A model generated the notes under the pieces. It saw only the letters and a list, made by a program, of their open reading frames with translations. It was not told where the DNA came from and searched no databases. Both the position numbers and the translations under genes were made by a program. 64,000 bases of DNA, taken from Pseudomonadota bacterium (GTDB lineage: Bacteria; Pseudomonadota; Gammaproteobacteria; Steroidobacterales; Steroidobacteraceae). Shown one piece after another: positions 35,650-44,818 of this stretch. The DNA lies in NCBI GenBank assembly GCA_018241505.1, contig JAFEDS010000010.1:310001-374000 (forward strand). The letters are read 5' to 3'. How positions within the stretch are numbered: the stretch's first letter is position 1; each line of letters opens with the position of its first letter.

Positions 35650-36229
35650 CCAACTCGAGTGGCCGTGGCGCGGCCAGATCGGAAAAGATCGGCACGCCCT
35701 TGCCCAACGCGATCGGGTAGACCAGCAGAACGTATTCATCGACCAGGTTCCGGGCGATGAGGCTGCGCGCTAAGGCAGCCCCACCGTGGGCGACGATCGG
35801 CTTGCCATCCTGGGCCTTCAGTTGGGTGATTTCTTCGGCCAGGTCGCCGCCGGCCACATAGGCCTCCGCCCAGCTTTCTGCTCCGGGTTGCAACAACCTG
35901 GCCTGATCATCGGCTCTCCGACCCTGCGCATCCCTGAGGTGTTGGATGGTGGCGGCGGCCGCCTTCAGGACCGCGGCCCCTTGTTTTGAAACAACGGCCT
36001 TGGGAATCTGGTTCATTGCCGGCGCGAACTCCGTAGTGGCGGTCGGAAAGTAGCCGGCCATGTTCTGGAAGCTGCGGCTACCCACAATGTGCAAGCTGGC
36101 GTTCCACGTGTTCGCCACCTTCCAGGCCTTGGCCTCCGGGTCGCCACTGAATATCCAATCGGCCCTGCCGTCGAGGCCGCTGACGAAGCCGTCGAGCGAT
36201 ACAGACATATGCAGAATCAATTTTCTCAT
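35594..36229 (-). CDS. Dihydrofolate reductase-like (RibD C-terminal domain) protein
   Basis: The 211-residue protein is a single RibD-C/DHFR fold: MRKLILHMSVSLDGFVSGLDGRADWIF at the start, then IVGSRSFQNMAGYFP, and GKPIVAHGGAALARSLIARNLVDEYVLLVYPIALGKGVPIFSDL near the end. Proteins like YwjB/YyaP of this type probably reduce a folate- or pterin-like substrate with NADPH, but few have a known role. ATGA overlap joins it to the upstream alpha/beta hydrolase, so they are co-translated. The 3' overlap of 56 bases with the kinase is unusually long for convergent genes and implies antisense interference. Confidence 0.87.
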   Translation of the reverse strand: MRKLILHMSVSLDGFVSGLDGRADWIFSGDPEAKAWKVANTWNASLHIVGSRSFQNMAGYFPTATTEFAPAMNQIPKAVVSKQGAAVLKAAAATIQHLRDAQGRRADDQARLLQPGAESWAEAYVAGGDLAEEITQLKAQDGKPIVAHGGAALARSLIARNLVDEYVLLVYPIALGKGVPIFSDLAAPRPLELVSSRAFPLGAVAQIYRPA

Positions 36230-37038
36230 TGCGCTCTCCCCGAGCCGGCGTCCGCTTCGCCAAGGAACTGCAACGCCGTTGCGGCGAGAGTGGGCGCATC
36301 CGAGAGGGTGTAGTGAGTAACCCCTGGCAGAATCGCCAGGCGATGACGAGCCATGCCCGCCCCGTCCCAGCCAGCATCCTTCAACCCACCGCCGAGAAGT
36401 TGATAAAAGCGAATGATGTGCTCCGGCTCAAACATATCGCTGTCACCATAAATGAGCAGCGTGGTCGGCTTCAGCACCTTCACCTGCTCAGACCAGTCGT
36501 AGGGCGTGCGGATTGCCCGGCCCATGCGTTCAACAAATTCCGGGAAGTCCTCGACCTTGGGTGCCAGGGCCTTGTAGGCGTCGTAGAGCGGAGTCTGCAT
36601 CATTCCGGCCGGATGAATCTGCTTCTGCTGCTCGCGGATATCCGGATAAAACCCTGCGGAGGCATATGGCATGGAGGCCAGGACCAGCCGCCCGATTGAA
36701 TCCGGGTGTTGCGAGGCGAACTGAAACGCGACCATGGCACCGAAGGAGAAGCCAAGCGCATCGACTCGAGCGAAGCCCAACGATTTCACGACTTTCGCCA
36801 TGTCGCTACCCATCGCAACGGCATCGATCGGGCGATCTGTCAGCGCCGTGCGGCCGTGACCGTACAGGTCGACTGCGATTACCTGCCGCCGCTGCGCCAG
36901 GCTGGCGAGCACAGGACCGAACATCTCCAAAGACCCAAAGCCCCCATGCAGCAGAAGCAACGGCGCGCCGGCGCCATGGATCTCGTACCCGTAGTGAACC
37001 CCGCCTGCCTCGACATGCCCCTTCTTGATCTCGGTCAT
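36226..37038 (-). CDS. Alpha/beta hydrolase
   Basis: I take the ATG at 37038 (MTEIKKGHVEAGGVHYGYEIHG), which has AGGAG six bases upstream; the frame extends to 37218 without a better start. The 270-residue cytoplasmic protein has the oxyanion-hole LLLLHGGFGS, the nucleophile elbow GFSFGA, an acid in LLIYGDSDMFEPEH, and the histidine in LPGVTHYTLSDAP. It fits the broad esterase/haloperoxidase-like clan. The substrate is unknown. It is co-translated with the DHFR-like gene. Confidence 0.88.
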   Translation of the reverse strand: MTEIKKGHVEAGGVHYGYEIHGAGAPLLLLHGGFGSLEMFGPVLASLAQRRQVIAVDLYGHGRTALTDRPIDAVAMGSDMAKVVKSLGFARVDALGFSFGAMVAFQFASQHPDSIGRLVLASMPYASAGFYPDIREQQKQIHPAGMMQTPLYDAYKALAPKVEDFPEFVERMGRAIRTPYDWSEQVKVLKPTTLLIYGDSDMFEPEHIIRFYQLLGGGLKDAGWDGAGMARHRLAILPGVTHYTLSDAPTLAATALQFLGEADAGSGRAQ

Positions 37039-37240
37039 AACCATCTCCTGATGCCCTTGTGTCCCAAGGACGCAGCAACCGACTCGGATCCGACGAGTGC
37101 GACAATTTCTTAGTGGAACCGATCCGCTATAGTGTGCGGCAGGTGAGAGTTGGCGCGGCATGCGGCAATTCCTTGCCACGAGTGCGGCAAGCAGTTGCCG
37201 CTGCCGAGACTGCCGCACTACTTCCGATCAGACAACCTGC

Positions 37241-37696
37241 ATGTCGATCAACCGGGTCTCCCGCTCCCTTTTGTCCTCCTACGGCCCGCTGGCGGCGGCG
37301 AACAGCTCGCCAACGGCGGCGGCCGTTGCCAATGGGGCTCCGGACGCGACAGCCCGCACAGAACCGGTCGCGCCTGCAGCCACCTCAACCGGCGACCCGG
37401 TTGGCCAGGTTGAAACCGCGTTGGATGCAGTCCTGCGCCGGGCACGATTCGCCACCGGAAGTTCGACCGATGGAGAATCGGCCGGTAGCGAGCGTCACGC
37501 CCCGGCGATCGGTCTATATCGGCGGGTGAGTCAGTACAGCGACGACCGATCCACGGCATCGGGCCTGATGAAAAGTTGGAACGAGATCGTCCGCGAGAAT
37601 CAGTTTGAGGATGCCGGCGTGGCGAATCATGTGAAGGCCATTGCACAAAATGACGCCCTGGCACTGCCCACGCGCGTTCTCCACCTGACAGTCTAG
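37241..37696 (+). CDS. Hypothetical protein with Ala/Thr/Pro-rich N-terminal half
   Basis: The frame from the ATG at 37241 gives 151 residues; the upstream extension to 37160 is Cys/Arg-rich and looks non-coding. The N-terminal half is disordered (SSYGPLAAANSSPTAAAVANGAPDATARTEPVAPAATSTGDP). The C-terminal half looks foldable (GLYRRVSQYSDDRSTASGLMKSWNEIVRENQFEDAGVANHVKAIAQNDALALPTRVLHLTV). It is not exported and I do not recognise it. There is no good ribosome-binding site, so the start and the gene itself are moderately uncertain. If it is not real, the stretch from 37039 to 37846 holds nothing else that I can see. Confidence 0.5.
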   Translation: MSINRVSRSLLSSYGPLAAANSSPTAAAVANGAPDATARTEPVAPAATSTGDPVGQVETALDAVLRRARFATGSSTDGESAGSERHAPAIGLYRRVSQYSDDRSTASGLMKSWNEIVRENQFEDAGVANHVKAIAQNDALALPTRVLHLTV

Positions 37697-37846
37697 CCGC
37701 CCACTCCCCTCCCCGGGCTGCAATCCAGCCGTTTGCATTCAATGCGGCGGCGTACGATGAAAAAGCCGCGAGCAGCGCGCATACTCGCCCCGCCCCGCAC
37801 TCATTCAGAACAGGTGTCGAACACCGCGAGACTGGAGGCTACTTCA

Positions 37847-39184
37847 ATGAAGCATCTCAATAGAAGATCCGCATTCGTAGCTATGGTGTCATTCGCCGCC
37901 ACCGGGCCGGCAATCGCGCAACAACCCCCGGATGTAGTGCAAAGCGACAGTCACGCGAATACGGCGATGGGAACTGCCGTCCTGAGCAACCTCACGCAAC
38001 AGGGCGACGCCAACACCGGCATGGGCACGGCCGCACTCGGCTACACCACCACCGGTTCCTGGAACACGGCGGCGGGCTTCTGGAGTCTTTTGAAGAACAC
38101 CAGTGGCGACCGCAACTCCGCCTTTGGTGTGCAGGCCCTGCAGTCGAATCTCGCGGGAGGCGCGAACTCGGCATTCGGCCTCACCGCTCTCTATAACAAT
38201 ACCAATGGCAACGAAAATACGGCAGCGGGCTACGACGCTCTGTTTTCAAACACGACCGGCAGCAACAATGTCGCGCTTGGTACGCACGCGCTTTATTCCA
38301 ACACCACGGCCAGCAATAACACCGCCTCGGGTCCGAGCGCGCTCTATACCAACACGACCGGGGCCGATAATACCGCCGCCGGAGCCAATGCACTGTTCTC
38401 CAACTCAACCGGCAGCAACAATACCGCCGCCGGCTTCGATGCGCTGTACGCCAACACGAACGGCGCCAGCAACACCGCCACCGGTCATCACGCTCTTTAT
38501 GCGAATTCGACCGGCTACCACAATACCGCAGAAGGTGCGGATTCACTGGTCGCGAATTCGACGGGCCACAACAACGCGGCTTTCGGCCTTCAGGCCCTCA
38601 ATTCCAATTCCACGGGATCCAATAATATCGCCTTGGGCACCGGTGCCGGGTACAACCTGACCACGGGCAGCAACAATATCGACATCGGCAGCGTCGGGGT
38701 GGCGGGCGAAGGCGCGACGATCCGCATTGGAGCGTCAGGCACGCACACCGCCACCTACATTGCAGGCATCAACACAGCGCACGTGACAGGTGCAGCGGTG
38801 TACGTGACGTCCACCGGTCGGTTGGGCGTGCTCGCTTCCTCAGAACGTTACAAGACTGCGATTGCGCCGATCGGCGCGGCGTCCGCGAAGTTACAGAAGC
38901 TGCGACCGGTGACATTTCACTTGAAGAGCGAGCCGCAGGGCGCACTGCAATACGGTCTCATTGCCGAGGAAGTCAGTCGCGTCTATCCGGATCTCGTGAT
39001 CCGGGACGAACACGGCACGATCCAGGGCGTCCGCTATGACGAGCTCGCGCCGCTATTGCTGAACGAAGTGCAAAGGCAACAACAGCAGGCGGCAGTGCAG
39101 GCGGACGAGATCCGCGAGCTGCAACATCAGCTCGCGGACCTGCGGGACCTGACGCACGCGATGCAGGCGGCGCTCGCTCGCTAG
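37847..39184 (+). CDS. Exported YadA-head-like repeat protein with S74 intramolecular chaperone domain
   Basis: The ATG at 37847, with GGAGG nine bases upstream, starts a signal peptide (RRSAFVAMVSFAATGPAIA); the frame back to 37733 is unlikely to be translated. Residues 38-276 are fourteen tandem units of about 17 residues with the pattern NTAxGxxALxxNTTGSN, as in trimeric autotransporter heads. After a short beta region (IGASGTHTATYIAGINTAHVTGAAVYVTSTGRLGVL) comes a peptidase S74 domain with SSERYKTAIAPI, LRPVTFHLK and YGLIAEEVSRVYPDLV, then a coiled coil rich in Gln. S74 domains trimerise fibres and cut themselves off in phage tailspikes. There is no YadA membrane anchor. Confidence 0.85.
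   Translation: MKHLNRRSAFVAMVSFAATGPAIAQQPPDVVQSDSHANTAMGTAVLSNLTQQGDANTGMGTAALGYTTTGSWNTAAGFWSLLKNTSGDRNSAFGVQALQSNLAGGANSAFGLTALYNNTNGNENTAAGYDALFSNTTGSNNVALGTHALYSNTTASNNTASGPSALYTNTTGADNTAAGANALFSNSTGSNNTAAGFDALYANTNGASNTATGHHALYANSTGYHNTAEGADSLVANSTGHNNAAFGLQALNSNSTGSNNIALGTGAGYNLTTGSNNIDIGSVGVAGEGATIRIGASGTHTATYIAGINTAHVTGAAVYVTSTGRLGVLASSERYKTAIAPIGAASAKLQKLRPVTFHLKSEPQGALQYGLIAEEVSRVYPDLVIRDEHGTIQGVRYDELAPLLLNEVQRQQQQAAVQADEIRELQHQLADLRDLTHAMQAALAR
37958..38674 (+). repeat. Tandem 51-bp (17-residue) coding repeats
   Basis: Fourteen units encode residues 38-276 of the S74-domain protein; the first is 18 residues and the other thirteen are 17. Each keeps N-T/S-A near its start, Gly at position 5, Ala-Leu at 8-9 and an Asn-Thr/Ser-Thr-Gly turn near the end. 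DNA identity between units is moderate, so the array is old or kept by selection on the protein. Confidence 0.85.
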
Positions 39185-40098
39185 TGCAGCGTTTCGGGTA
39201 CCCAGACGTCGCCCTTTTTGCTCTTGACGATCTTGCCCAATCCCGGGAATGGGAAGTGTTCTGCGTAGAGCCGCTGCCCGGTGGCCGCCGACTGTGCCAC
39301 CAGCGCCGCGCGGCTCGCCGCACCGGTCTGTTGGTCAGAATCGAACGCAACTTTCCATGACGGCTCGCGAACAGAGACCACGTAGCTATGCATCGCATCG
39401 CCAAAGACCAACAGGCTGTTGGGATCCGAGCCTATGCGATAGGCGGAATGACCCGGCGTATGCCCCGTGATTGCAACCGCCTTGACGACACCCGGCAGAA
39501 GGTCCGCACCCGGCTCAAAGGCAACGACTTTCGGGCGAATCGCGCCAACGAGCGCCGTCACCTGTGTGATTCCGATGTTTTTCGCGCTCTCGGCGCTCAT
39601 GGTGCTCAGCCATTTCCACTCGGGCGCGGACATGTGGATGGTCGCATTGGGAAACGCCAGCATGCCCGCGGGTGTGACGAGCCCCCCAACGTGATCACCG
39701 TGCGCATGCGAGATGAAGATGTCAGTTACCGTGGCCGGGTTCTCTCCGGCCGCGGCCATCGACCCCAGCAGCTTGCCGGCAATCTCACCGAAGTAGTTGC
39801 CGGCACCCGTGTCGAACAGCAGCACGTGCGCACCCGCATGAACCAGCAGGGGTTGAATGCTGAATTCGAAGTGGTCGCCAGGGGCACCGCCGTCCTTCAG
39901 CACCGCGGCCACTTCGGCGGTTGGACGTCCAACGACGAAGCTCTTGCCGTCGTTGGGTTCCTGAATTGCGCCGTCCACGAGAGCTATCGCGCTGTAGGTC
40001 CCGACCTTGAACGCCTGGAACTGCGCGCCCGGCGACGGTGGCGCCGCAGCCTGTGCCGTCAAAGTCAGCGACAACAATGCCAACAGGGAAAATTTCAT
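39181..40098 (-). CDS. Exported MBL-fold metallo-hydrolase
   Basis: The 305-residue protein has a signal peptide (MKFSLLALLSLTLTAQAAA). The metallo-beta-lactamase fold shows the metal motif H131-A-H133-G-D135-H136 in ISHAHGDHVGG, a second histidine in ITGHTPGHSAYRI, the bridging Asp in LLVFGDAMHS, and AEHFPFPGLGKIV for the last histidine. This arrangement is typical of the lactonase/AttM-like or SoxH-like groups. Substrate unknown; quorum-signal lactonase or thiol hydrolase activity are possibilities only. Its stop codon overlaps that of the convergent S74 protein by four bases. Confidence 0.87.
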   Translation of the reverse strand: MKFSLLALLSLTLTAQAAAPPSPGAQFQAFKVGTYSAIALVDGAIQEPNDGKSFVVGRPTAEVAAVLKDGGAPGDHFEFSIQPLLVHAGAHVLLFDTGAGNYFGEIAGKLLGSMAAAGENPATVTDIFISHAHGDHVGGLVTPAGMLAFPNATIHMSAPEWKWLSTMSAESAKNIGITQVTALVGAIRPKVVAFEPGADLLPGVVKAVAITGHTPGHSAYRIGSDPNSLLVFGDAMHSYVVSVREPSWKVAFDSDQQTGAASRAALVAQSAATGQRLYAEHFPFPGLGKIVKSKKGDVWVPETLH

Positions 40099-40160
40099 GC
40101 GCCATCCTTCTTCAGGTTCGCGTTATCCTAGCATCGAATCACTTGCTGAAGGGTACGGAC

Positions 40161-40532
40161 ATGACCCAGTTCCAGCCGGATGGTTGGCCTACCGTCACAC
40201 CTCGGATCTTCGTAGCGGATCCGGAAAATCTGGTTACGTTCCTCAAGCGAGTCTTTCACGCGCGCGGCGACTACCGTCCCGGTCGGCCTGCGGAAATCAG
40301 AATCGGCAGCTCCGTAGTGATGATCAGCGATGGCGGCGGCCTGCGCGAAGCGGTTCCGGCGTTTCTGTATGTTTATGTGGAGGACGCCGATTCGACCTAC
40401 AGGCGTGCGCTTGCGGCGAACGCGGTCTCAATCGAAGAGCCGATCGACACGCCCTACGGCGACAGGCGTGCGATGGTGAAGGATAGCTGGGGCAACACCT
40501 GGCAGATCGCCACTTACAAACAGCCCCTCTAG
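40161..40532 (+). CDS. VOC/glyoxalase-like (PhnB-type) protein
   Basis: The ATG at 40161 (MTQFQPDGWPTVTPRIFVADPENLVTFLKRVF) with AAGGG upstream gives 123 residues. The paired beta-alpha-beta-beta-beta units of the VOC superfamily are evident, with FLYVYVEDADSTYRRALAANAVSIEEPIDTPYGDRRAMVKDSWGNTWQIAT at the end. PhnB-like members bind a metal or small molecule, and many have no known reaction. It is a single gene 62 bases from the divergent MBL gene. Confidence 0.85.
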   Translation: MTQFQPDGWPTVTPRIFVADPENLVTFLKRVFHARGDYRPGRPAEIRIGSSVVMISDGGGLREAVPAFLYVYVEDADSTYRRALAANAVSIEEPIDTPYGDRRAMVKDSWGNTWQIATYKQPL

Positions 40533-40537
40533 CAAAC

Positions 40538-41701
40538 TCAGGCAGCTTTCTTACGCGCCAGCCTCGGATCCTCGAGGTTGTTCAGAAGCCGGCTCCACAT
40601 GCATTTCAAATGAGCCGGCGATAACCCGGCCTCGGGCAGCGAGAGACGAACGGTCGCGTCATTGACAATCGAGTTGGTATGCAGGACGGCCAGTGCCCCG
40701 GCGATTCGCCCGAAACGCAGCGATCGGCCCAGCGGCGTGGTTGGCTCCGTTGCCAATGTCTGTTCTTCCAGCGCGGCCACCATCAACTCCGACAACTCCC
40801 ATTCGGCGCCGAGCCGCCAGGCGAACACCGGCGCCTGCGATGCCAGTAGCGCGGCAATCAATTGGGGCGTGGGGCGACGCTTCTTCTGATCGGGATTGTT
40901 CTGGCAGTGATCAATGGTGGCGCGGAACAGGATGATCTCCGCCAGCCCTGTAATGAGGCACAGCAGCTCCGCACCAAATGCATCAGCCCGCTCGACGAGC
41001 GCGGCATGCGGAATGGCGGCATGGGCAGAGCGCTGCGCATGCTCCCAGACCAGCTCCGGAAAGCGCGAGAAGACTTTCGCACTGTTGATCTGGAAAATCG
41101 GCTGCAGAATCGAGCTTGCGACCAGCGACCGCAGTCCATCGGAACCCAATATGACAACCGCCCGTTCAATCGATTCAACTCGGCCGGCCGCTACCCGGTA
41201 GTAGGCACTGTTGGCCATTTTCAAGAGGCTCCCCACCATGGAGGGATCGCGCGCGATAATGGCTGACAGCTCACGGCGTGAGACGTCTTCGTCGTTGATG
41301 GCGCGCATCAGTTGCGGAAGCAGGTTGGGCCGGCGCGGCGTCAGTCGCTTTTGCATCGCCGGATCGCTGATTGCAGCGAGCACGGAAGCGACGACCGGAT
41401 GATCGTCGGACAAAGGCGGACCCAAATCCTCGAGTCCCAACTCCAGTTGCCGCAGCCGCCTGGTAATTTCAGGTGGCTCCAGAATCTCCACGGTGGCCGC
41501 CTCGAGCAAGGGTGGCTCAGGCAAATGCTGCAGCTCGGCGGGTAGCTCGAGCGTGAGTGGAGCAGCGGTTACCGGTGCTTCAGGTACCGCGGAGTGTCGC
41601 GTGCGAGCGTCAATCAGGGCCCGGCGCAACGTGGGGTGTAGCGCGACGGCCAAACCCGCGGCCAGGGCGGTCAGAAGCAGCACTGAAAAGTAGATCACCA
41701 T
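40538..41701 (-). CDS. Membrane-anchored HDOD-domain signalling protein
   Basis: The 387-residue protein has an N-terminal membrane segment (MVIYFSVLLLTALAAGLAVAL), a Pro-rich linker with a predicted short coiled coil, and an HDOD domain from about residue 125 (RPNLLPQLMRAINDEDVSRRELSAIIARDPSMVGSLLKMANSAYYR...VESIERAVVILGSDGLRSLVASSILQP). HDOD domains lack the full HD catalytic set and act in signalling, often with cyclic di-GMP. The membrane anchor is less common than the soluble form. The last 12 residues are basic (DPRLARKKAA). Confidence 0.87.
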   Translation of the reverse strand: MVIYFSVLLLTALAAGLAVALHPTLRRALIDARTRHSAVPEAPVTAAPLTLELPAELQHLPEPPLLEAATVEILEPPEITRRLRQLELGLEDLGPPLSDDHPVVASVLAAISDPAMQKRLTPRRPNLLPQLMRAINDEDVSRRELSAIIARDPSMVGSLLKMANSAYYRVAAGRVESIERAVVILGSDGLRSLVASSILQPIFQINSAKVFSRFPELVWEHAQRSAHAAIPHAALVERADAFGAELLCLITGLAEIILFRATIDHCQNNPDQKKRRPTPQLIAALLASQAPVFAWRLGAEWELSELMVAALEEQTLATEPTTPLGRSLRFGRIAGALAVLHTNSIVNDATVRLSLPEAGLSPAHLKCMWSRLLNNLEDPRLARKKAA

Positions 41702-41867
41702 GGCGCCGGTTCACCTCCGGACCAGCCAGTCTTCCCGGGAAAGTAATTGGTTGTCGGCACCTGGCGGGAAGACTTTAGTCGTCATCGCGCACCTTGACGG
41801 CTCTCCGTGACACCGTATACGGTCTACGAAATGCGGTCAGCCGCGGCGCATTCGAAGGGGGATTTCG

Positions 41868-43244
41868 ATGAACCGACGGGAATTGCTTTCAGGGGCCGGG
41901 GTCTTGCTGGCCGGTTCCGGCGCCGCTTTAAAGACGGATCTCGCCGGTGCCGCCACCGGCGCCGAATCGTCCAAATTGTTTGTGACGCCGGACCGCCTCG
42001 CGCCGGCCACGTTCGACCGCCTCCCTTTGAATTGGCATAAAGAGCGCTTCCGCGCCCTGCAGGGCCGCTTGGCGCAGGCCGGCTACGACGGCATCTTCCT
42101 GACCGAGCAATGGAACATCATCTACTTCACCGGTTTGTTCCACACCAACACCGAACGGCCGTTCTACGCCTTCATTCCCGTCAAGGGTGATCATCCGATC
42201 TGGTTCTACCCTGCCCTCGATCGCGACCTGGTGCGCACGTGGTGGTACGAGGATGGCGACACGTACTTTGACTACCCGTGGGTAGCGGGCGCGATGCCAA
42301 ATGAAGGCAAGGTGGTCAAGGGACCGAAGGTGGACCTGTGGCGCTGGGCTTTTCAGGGCTTGCAGCGTCGCGGCTTCGCTGACAGGAAGCTGGCAGCCGA
42401 CCGGGAATTTCCGCCCTCGCTGCAAAAAACGGTGGTGGACGAGCTCAAGAAGCCCATGGACTCGGCCGCGGATCACTGCATGTACTTCCGTATGCGCAAG
42501 ACGCCGGAAGAGCTCGCCCTCATTCGACGCGCCTACAGCTACTTCGACCGCATGCACGCCTTTGCCCGGGACCTGCTCCTGAGCCGGGGAACCGACCTGA
42601 CAGACTATGAAATCGGCGCGGCGGCCACCCAGTTCGGCGTCGACATGATCATGAAAGACATCAAGCACGACGGCACACCCCATACCACGGTGGGCATCAC
42701 TGTCGATGTGAGCTGCCGCGCGGGCAAGATCACCGGCTATCCCCATCCCAACCAGTTCCTCTACAACAAGGTCGCCAAGGGCCAGGCCTTGCAGGTGGAA
42801 GGAGTGGTGCGAATCGGCGGATGCGGTGGCGAGCTGTACCGGCCCTTCATGATTGCGCCACGCACCGGGCACATGGAGAAAATCTGGAAGGTGAATCGCG
42901 ACTGTTGTCTGATGCAGAAGGATCTATCGCGCAAAGGCACGGAATGCGCCGACGTTGCCTACCCCATCCACGAGTTTCAAGTGAAGCAAGGCGTGCAGAA
43001 ATGGATCTATCATCGTCCAGCGCACGGTGAGGGCATGGAGGGTCATCAACCACCCTATCTGGCGTTGGGTGATCACACAGTACTCGACACGGGCATGTGC
43101 TTTTCGGTCGAGCCCGGCCTGTTTGATCCCGAGAACGGCATCGGCTCGAACTTCTCCGATTGCTTCGTGGTGGAGCCGACAGGGCCGTCACTGGGCATGT
43201 CGCGGGTGCCGTACAGCGAAGAGTGGATGTGGATCAGCCTGTGA
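41868..43244 (+). CDS. Exported M24/creatinase-fold (Xaa-Pro peptidase-like) protein lacking part of the metal site
   Basis: The 458-residue protein begins MNRRELLSGAGVLLAGSGAAL, a Tat-like twin-arginine signal. The rest matches the prolidase/creatinase fold, with a creatinase N domain (RLAQAGYDGIFLTEQWNIIYFTGL) and a pita-bread domain. In that domain the histidine (YHRPAHGEGMEGHQPPYLALGD) and one glutamate (FSVEPGLF) are present. The two aspartates expected in DxG...GYxxDxxR are replaced: the segment reads EGVVRIGGCGGELYRPFM. The dimetal site is therefore probably incomplete, as in creatinase, which works without metal. Function could be hydrolysis of a non-peptide C-N bond. It is a single gene. 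Confidence 0.83.
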   Translation: MNRRELLSGAGVLLAGSGAALKTDLAGAATGAESSKLFVTPDRLAPATFDRLPLNWHKERFRALQGRLAQAGYDGIFLTEQWNIIYFTGLFHTNTERPFYAFIPVKGDHPIWFYPALDRDLVRTWWYEDGDTYFDYPWVAGAMPNEGKVVKGPKVDLWRWAFQGLQRRGFADRKLAADREFPPSLQKTVVDELKKPMDSAADHCMYFRMRKTPEELALIRRAYSYFDRMHAFARDLLLSRGTDLTDYEIGAAATQFGVDMIMKDIKHDGTPHTTVGITVDVSCRAGKITGYPHPNQFLYNKVAKGQALQVEGVVRIGGCGGELYRPFMIAPRTGHMEKIWKVNRDCCLMQKDLSRKGTECADVAYPIHEFQVKQGVQKWIYHRPAHGEGMEGHQPPYLALGDHTVLDTGMCFSVEPGLFDPENGIGSNFSDCFVVEPTGPSLGMSRVPYSEEWMWISL

Positions 43245-43253
43245 ATGCGGGCT

Positions 43254-44639
43254 TTAAAACTCCTGCGCCCTGATGAATCCATCGCACGTGAGCAGCGCCG
43301 GATTGGAATCGGCTGAGTGTGTACCGGGACCGTTCTGCAGACCGCCGATGACCCAACCCTGAAGCCACGGGGCCACAGTACGGACCTGGTTCTGACGCAG
43401 ACCCACCGGCAGCGGCAGTCTTCGAGCGGGCCCTGACACCGCTGGAAGCACGGCCAACAGCGGCTCGGCACTTTCGGAAATGCTGGCACCGGTCGGGTTC
43501 TGTAGATAAGCCGTACTGCCGGCAAGCGCGATGCGGCCGTCACTCATAGGCGCGACATCCAGAATCACATCGCCACGATCAAAGTCCAAAGCCTGCATTT
43601 GTGTGGCACCCTTCCCCGGGCTCACGCGCGCCACAAATCCGTCCCACCCGCTCCCGTCATCTCTTACCGCGGTTCGCACGCGGCCGGCTACGACTACGGT
43701 ATCGCCGGCCCAGCGCACGGCGTGCGCCTCGGAAAGCACCCTGGTATCAACGGGTGTTGCATTCAACCGATGTCCGTTGCCATCCAGCACCGTGACAATG
43801 GCGCCATTGACCAACGCCGGATCGAGCGGCTCGCCGAAGTATTCGCTGTGGCCCCTCGTGAGATCCGTCCCGCCAACGCTCACGGCAATCGCACTTTGAC
43901 CTCGTGAATCGACATCGAGGAGCAGGTGCCACTGGCTATCCAAACTCCCGAACGGGTCGAACGTACCCGAGGTCAACCGCACCCGGAAGATCGGCACTCC
44001 GGGCTCGACGATTGTGCGCCAGAGCGGCTCGAAGCCGGCGCCGCCTATGTAACTGAGAAGCTGCGCAACAATGACATTGCGGCCGGTCCGGTACGCAATC
44101 AGCAGACCTTCTCCAAAGGGCGCCAGACGCACGGCATCGCGGGTACCCAGAGGAACCAATGACTGCGAGTCCTCGACTGTGACGCTGCCAATGAAGGGAT
44201 CGGCCGCGGCTTCCGCGTCGACGAAGGTCATATCCCCCAGCAATCGGCCGTCGCGCGTAAGACGCTGCAAGCGCAACTGTTTGTCGCTGGCGAGCACGAG
44301 GCTGACCTCGCCGGACGGATGTAGCGCAAAGTCGATCAATGACCAACCCTGCGGCGGCTCGACACTCAGTGTCGGACCGTTCCCAGTTGAAAGCTGCAGG
44401 CTTCGATCAGGCGCCGTCAGGTCAACCAACGGTAACAGCCGCTCTGTCATGACGACCCAGCCATTGCCCGAGGCCCGAAACTTGTTGACAGCGACGCCTT
44501 GCGGCATCAACGCAAGCGGGCTGCCGGCGGGCGCCGGCGGCGCGGATAGATTGAAATCTCCTCCACACGAGACGAGCAACGCCAACGAGGCGAGCGGGCT
44601 CACTGCCTTCCATTTGGTAAGGTGACGAAAGTAAGTCAT
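43254..44639 (-). CDS. Lipoprotein, probably beta-rich, unknown function
   Basis: I choose the ATG at 44639, which gives a lipoprotein signal peptide with the lipobox LVSC (PLASLALLVSCGGDFN); the frame continues to 44714 without a better signal. The 461-residue protein is a chain of beta repeats of about 40-50 residues, each with a phrase like GWVVMTERLLPL, GWSLIDFALHPSGEVSLVLASDKQLRLQRLTRDGRL, AVRWAGDTVVVAGRVRT and DVAPMSDGRIALAGSTAYL. The pattern looks like a beta-propeller of the quinoprotein-like type. It is divergent from the MOSC gene. I do not recognise a named family. Confidence 0.7.
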   Translation of the reverse strand: MTYFRHLTKWKAVSPLASLALLVSCGGDFNLSAPPAPAGSPLALMPQGVAVNKFRASGNGWVVMTERLLPLVDLTAPDRSLQLSTGNGPTLSVEPPQGWSLIDFALHPSGEVSLVLASDKQLRLQRLTRDGRLLGDMTFVDAEAAADPFIGSVTVEDSQSLVPLGTRDAVRLAPFGEGLLIAYRTGRNVIVAQLLSYIGGAGFEPLWRTIVEPGVPIFRVRLTSGTFDPFGSLDSQWHLLLDVDSRGQSAIAVSVGGTDLTRGHSEYFGEPLDPALVNGAIVTVLDGNGHRLNATPVDTRVLSEAHAVRWAGDTVVVAGRVRTAVRDDGSGWDGFVARVSPGKGATQMQALDFDRGDVILDVAPMSDGRIALAGSTAYLQNPTGASISESAEPLLAVLPAVSGPARRLPLPVGLRQNQVRTVAPWLQGWVIGGLQNGPGTHSADSNPALLTCDGFIRAQEF

Positions 44640-44818
44640 GCGGCTAATTTTGGCCCTTGCCCAGGGCAGTGGTTGTAGGCCTTTTGTTCGCAGTTTGTTG
44701 CTGTTTGTCACCATCCCCCTTTTTACTCGCGAGCATCCCCCGCGCTTGCTCTTGCGCCGCGCGCGGGTAGCCGATATTCCGGGAACACTCCTGCAGCACA
44801 GTCAAACCGAGGTCGCTG

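Noticed and set aside
37958-38674. Regularly spaced repeats that could suggest a CRISPR array
   Set aside because: The 51-bp period is continuous, without unique spacers, and in frame with a head-repeat protein.
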